Assembly (NCBI GenBank): GCA_027024125.1
Contig: JALVSV010000054.1
Location: 1 to 20,187 of the forward strand
Direction of reading: 5' to 3'
Length of the DNA stretch: 20,187 nt
From: Methylothermaceae bacterium
GTDB taxonomy: Bacteria; Pseudomonadota; Gammaproteobacteria; Methylococcales; Methylothermaceae
Part shown: positions 18,065-20,187 of the stretch, one piece after another
Layout: each line of letters starts with the position of its first letter
Numbering within the stretch: the first letter of the stretch is position 1
The notes under the pieces: generated by a model
Seen by the model: the letters and a program-made list of their open reading frames with translations, nothing else
Databases searched by the model: none
Told to the model about the DNA's origin: nothing
Position numbers and translations under genes: made by a program

Positions 18065-19395
18065 TCCACTACCGTTTCCAATCGTTGGCTCCGTGAGCCT
18101 TTGACCAGAATCCGGGCATCTCCATCGATCATTGCCATGGCAGTCTCAATCAGGGCATCCTTGGTGGGAAACCAATGCCCACCGCCACCAAATGCCTTCA
18201 CCGCCAAACGGGTGGGCTCTCCTATCGCCAGCAATCTTCGTATCCCTTTTTTCCTGGCCAGTTCCCCTACGTGACGATGCCAGTCCCCGGTCTGTGCACC
18301 CAACTCACCAAAGGCCCCCATGATCACCCAGGGCTCTCCTCCCAATACCTTCAATGTATCCAGACCCGCAGCAAAGGAAGCGGGATTGGCGTTATAACAA
18401 TCGTCCAGAATCCATGCGCCTCCACCTGCGGGCACCGGCCGCAGTCTGCCCCGGAACGGGGCCAGGGCCGCCAGCCCCGTCTGAATCCCGGTGATGTCCC
18501 TACCTGCCGCCACGGCACCGGCAATGGCCGCCAAAGCATTGGAAACGTTATGATTTCCGGCCAGTTGGATCTCCACTTCGAACATCTCACCCAAGGCCTC
18601 GACCTGGAAACGGTTGAGGAACCTGCCCCCATCGAAGCGCAGCGGATCGACGAATAACGCCCTCACATCCGCGACACCGAAACCAAAACTCAAAACCCGC
18701 CGTGCTCCGGCCAGATCCCGATGGCAGGCAAAAAACCGGTCGTCGGCGTTGAGGACGGCGGTGCCGGTTTCCGGCAATGCAGCGATGATTTCCCCCTTGG
18801 CCCTGGCAACCCCTTCAATGGAGCCAAACCCTTCCAGGTGGGCTGGCCCTACGTTGTTGAGGACACTGATGGATGGTTCGGCCAGGCTGGCACACCATGC
18901 GATCTCCCCCGCATGATTGGCGCCCATTTCGATCACAGCGAAACGATGGCTGGATTTCAGCTCGAGCAGGGTCAATGGCACCCCGATGTCGTTGTTGAGA
19001 TTCCCCCGGGTCTTCAAGACACGGGAATTCCCGCCGAGACATGAGGCAATCATTTCCTTGACCGTGGTCTTGCCATTGCTGCCGGTGACCCCGATCAGGG
19101 TTCCCTGGAACTGGCAGCGGCGCCAGTGCCGGGCCAGGAGCCCCAATCCTCTGCGTGTATCCTCCACCACCAGTTGTGGTATGGATTGCGGCTGGCAGGT
19201 ATCCACCAATGCCGCCACCGCTCCGGCATCCTGCGCCTGCATCAAGAAAGCATGGCCATCGAAGCGATCCCCCCGCAGGGCCACGAAAAGACGATGACGC
19301 AAATCCCCCCGGCTATCGGTTCCCACACCCTCGAATTCGGCATCGCCCCCCACCATGCCGGCATCGAGCACCTTGGCGATCTCGCTCAAACGCAT
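18046..19395 (-). CDS. murF: UDP-MurNAc-tripeptide--D-Ala-D-Ala ligase
   Basis: MurF adds D-Ala-D-Ala (made by Ddl) to the UDP-MurNAc tripeptide, finishing the cytoplasmic precursor. The 449-residue product (E. coli 452) has TDSRG near 26-30, P-loop [12 protein letters not shown] (102-113), GNLNNDIG (131-138), the central [23 protein letters not shown] and [11 protein letters not shown] 19395 has a perfect AGGAGG 7 nt upstream (19403-19408) and overlaps the murE stop by 10 nt. The mraY start lies one base after its stop. Confidence 0.97.
   Translation of the reverse strand: MRLSEIAKVLDAGMVGGDAEFEGVGTDSRGDLRHRLFVALRGDRFDGHAFLMQAQDAGAVAALVDTCQPQSIPQLVVEDTRRGLGLLARHWRRCQFQGTLIGVTGSNGKTTVKEMIASCLGGNSRVLKTRGNLNNDIGVPLTLLELKSSHRFAVIEMGANHAGEIAWCASLAEPSISVLNNVGPAHLEGFGSIEGVARAKGEIIAALPETGTAVLNADDRFFACHRDLAGARRVLSFGFGVADVRALFVDPLRFDGGRFLNRFQVEALGEMFEVEIQLAGNHNVSNALAAIAGAVAAGRDITGIQTGLAALAPFRGRLRPVPAGGGAWILDDCYNANPASFAAGLDTLKVLGGEPWVIMGAFGELGAQTGDWHRHVGELARKKGIRRLLAIGEPTRLAVKAFGGGGHWFPTKDALIETAMAMIDGDARILVKGSRSQRLETVVEALREH
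18052..18058 (-). promoter_or_regulatory. Ribosome-binding site of mraY, inside the end of murF
   Basis: GAGGGAG lies 7 nt before GTG 18044 and overlaps the last murF codons. It supports the GTG start. It sits within a short tandem duplication (18044-18064). Confidence 0.7.
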
Positions 19396-20187
19396 GGCAC
19401 TTCCTCCTGGAGCAACGAAGCCACCAGTCTCCGGTCAGAGAACGCCTTGTACTCCCCTGCAACTTCCTGGTATTCCTCGTGACCCTTGCCAGCCACCAGA
19501 ACGATGTCATCGCTCTGTGCCGACCGGACGGCAGTCTCGATCGCCCGGGCCCTGTCATGGATCACCTGGGGCTTTCGCTGCATTCCGTCCTCGATGTCCC
19601 GGAAAATCTGCTCGGGGTCTTCATGACGCGGATTGTCGTTGGTCAAAATGACCCGGTCGGCCAATGTTTCGGCGACAGCCCCCATTTGGGGGCGTTTTCC
19701 CCGGTCCCTGTCACCTCCACAACCAAACACCAGCCACAATCTGCCCCGGGTATGCCGGCGCAAGCTTTCGAGTGCCGATGCAAGCGCAGCCGGTGTGTGG
19801 GCATAATCGACCACCACCAGAGGCCGCCTCTGCCATTGAAAGCGTTCCATCCGTCCTGGCACTGGATGCAGCTTCGCCACTCTCGCAGCAGCTTCACTCA
19901 GGCTGGCCCCCCGGGCAATCAGAACGGCCATCACCGCCAGCACGTTGGCCAGATTGCCTGTTCCCACCAAAGGCAAACGGACTTTCTCCCGCATCCCTCC
20001 CAACCACGCTTCGAATTTGATTCGATCCCGCAGAAAACGGACCTGTCGGGCCAGCAGCTGTGGAAACGCCACCGGCCCCGAAGGCTGCCAGCCAAATCCC
20101 CACAGGGGTTTCTTCAGGTCGCTGGTGAATTCCCGGCAACGGGAATCATCGAGATTGACCACCGCAGCCTTGAGGCCTGGCCAGTCC
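19386..20187 (-). CDS. murE: UDP-MurNAc-L-Ala-D-Glu--meso-diaminopimelate ligase (partial)
   Basis: MurE adds meso-diaminopimelate as the third residue of the stem peptide. Only the C-terminal 266 residues are in the window; the first complete codon is at 20184-20186 and the N-terminal domain with the P-loop lies beyond the right edge. Visible motifs are VVNLDD, GTGNLANVLA, VDYAHTPAAL, FGCGGDRDRGKRP, DNPRHEDP and VLVAGKGHEEYQ. The DNPR motif is the meso-diaminopimelate signature, as opposed to the lysine-type enzyme. The GTG at 20162 is an internal Val codon, not the start. The stop overlaps murF by 10 nt. Confidence 0.96.
   Translation of the reverse strand, partial: DWPGLKAAVVNLDDSRCREFTSDLKKPLWGFGWQPSGPVAFPQLLARQVRFLRDRIKFEAWLGGMREKVRLPLVGTGNLANVLAVMAVLIARGASLSEAAARVAKLHPVPGRMERFQWQRRPLVVVDYAHTPAALASALESLRRHTRGRLWLVFGCGGDRDRGKRPQMGAVAETLADRVILTNDNPRHEDPEQIFRDIEDGMQRKPQVIHDRARAIETAVRSAQSDDIVLVAGKGHEEYQEVAGEYKAFSDRRLVASLLQEEVPCV

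Noticed and set aside
1..20187. CRISPR arrays, insertion sequences, tRNA or rRNA genes, phage or defence genes
   Set aside because: No regularly spaced repeats, transposase motifs, terminal inverted repeats, tRNA arms or rRNA sequence were seen. The window is core genes almost throughout.

Overview
The window is ordinary bacterial chromosome, moderately GC-rich and densely coded. It carries two core blocks: the rpmH/dnaA region and most of the division and cell-wall (dcw) cluster. The protein set points to a gammaproteobacterium: a YidC with a large periplasmic domain, MnmE ending in FCIGK, DnaA and DnaN of Pseudomonas/E. coli-like length, a meso-diaminopimelate-type MurE, and FtsQ/FtsA/FtsZ with the usual C-terminal FtsZ peptide. 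The sequence alone does not fix the genus. I see no mobile element, CRISPR array, tRNA or rRNA.

Layout. Positions 1-147 (+) are the 3' tail of an unrecognised gene with an acidic end. Positions 148-493 are a non-coding stretch with several weak hairpins. Positions 494-4178 (-) are the operon rpmH-rnpA-yidD-yidC-mnmE, read leftwards from a good sigma70 promoter at 4226-4255. Positions 4367-6813 (+) are dnaA-dnaN, read rightwards from the same 188-bp divergent spacer. A 7-bp GC hairpin in the 40-bp gap at 6814-6853 separates dnaN from the convergent end of the dcw cluster. Positions 6854-20187 (-) are, in transcription order, murE (partial)-murF-mraY-murD-ftsW-murG-murC-murB-ddl-ftsQ-ftsA-ftsZ.

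How the genes work together. MurE, MurF, MraY, MurG, MurC, MurB, MurD and Ddl are nearly the whole cytoplasmic and membrane route from UDP-MurNAc precursors to lipid II. FtsW polymerises septal peptidoglycan, and FtsQ, FtsA and FtsZ build the divisome. The left block covers replication initiation (DnaA, DnaN), tRNA processing and modification (RnpA, MnmE), a ribosomal protein (L34) and membrane-protein insertion (YidD, YidC).

The most notable point is gene order. dnaN is not followed by recF/gyrB but runs tail-to-tail into ftsZ, and ftsZ is not followed by lpxC. mnmE is not followed by mnmG. A second theme is tight translational coupling: most junctions are overlaps or gaps of a few bases, and mnmE, rnpA, ftsQ, murC and mraY use TTG or GTG starts. 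I found no convincing new biological system here.
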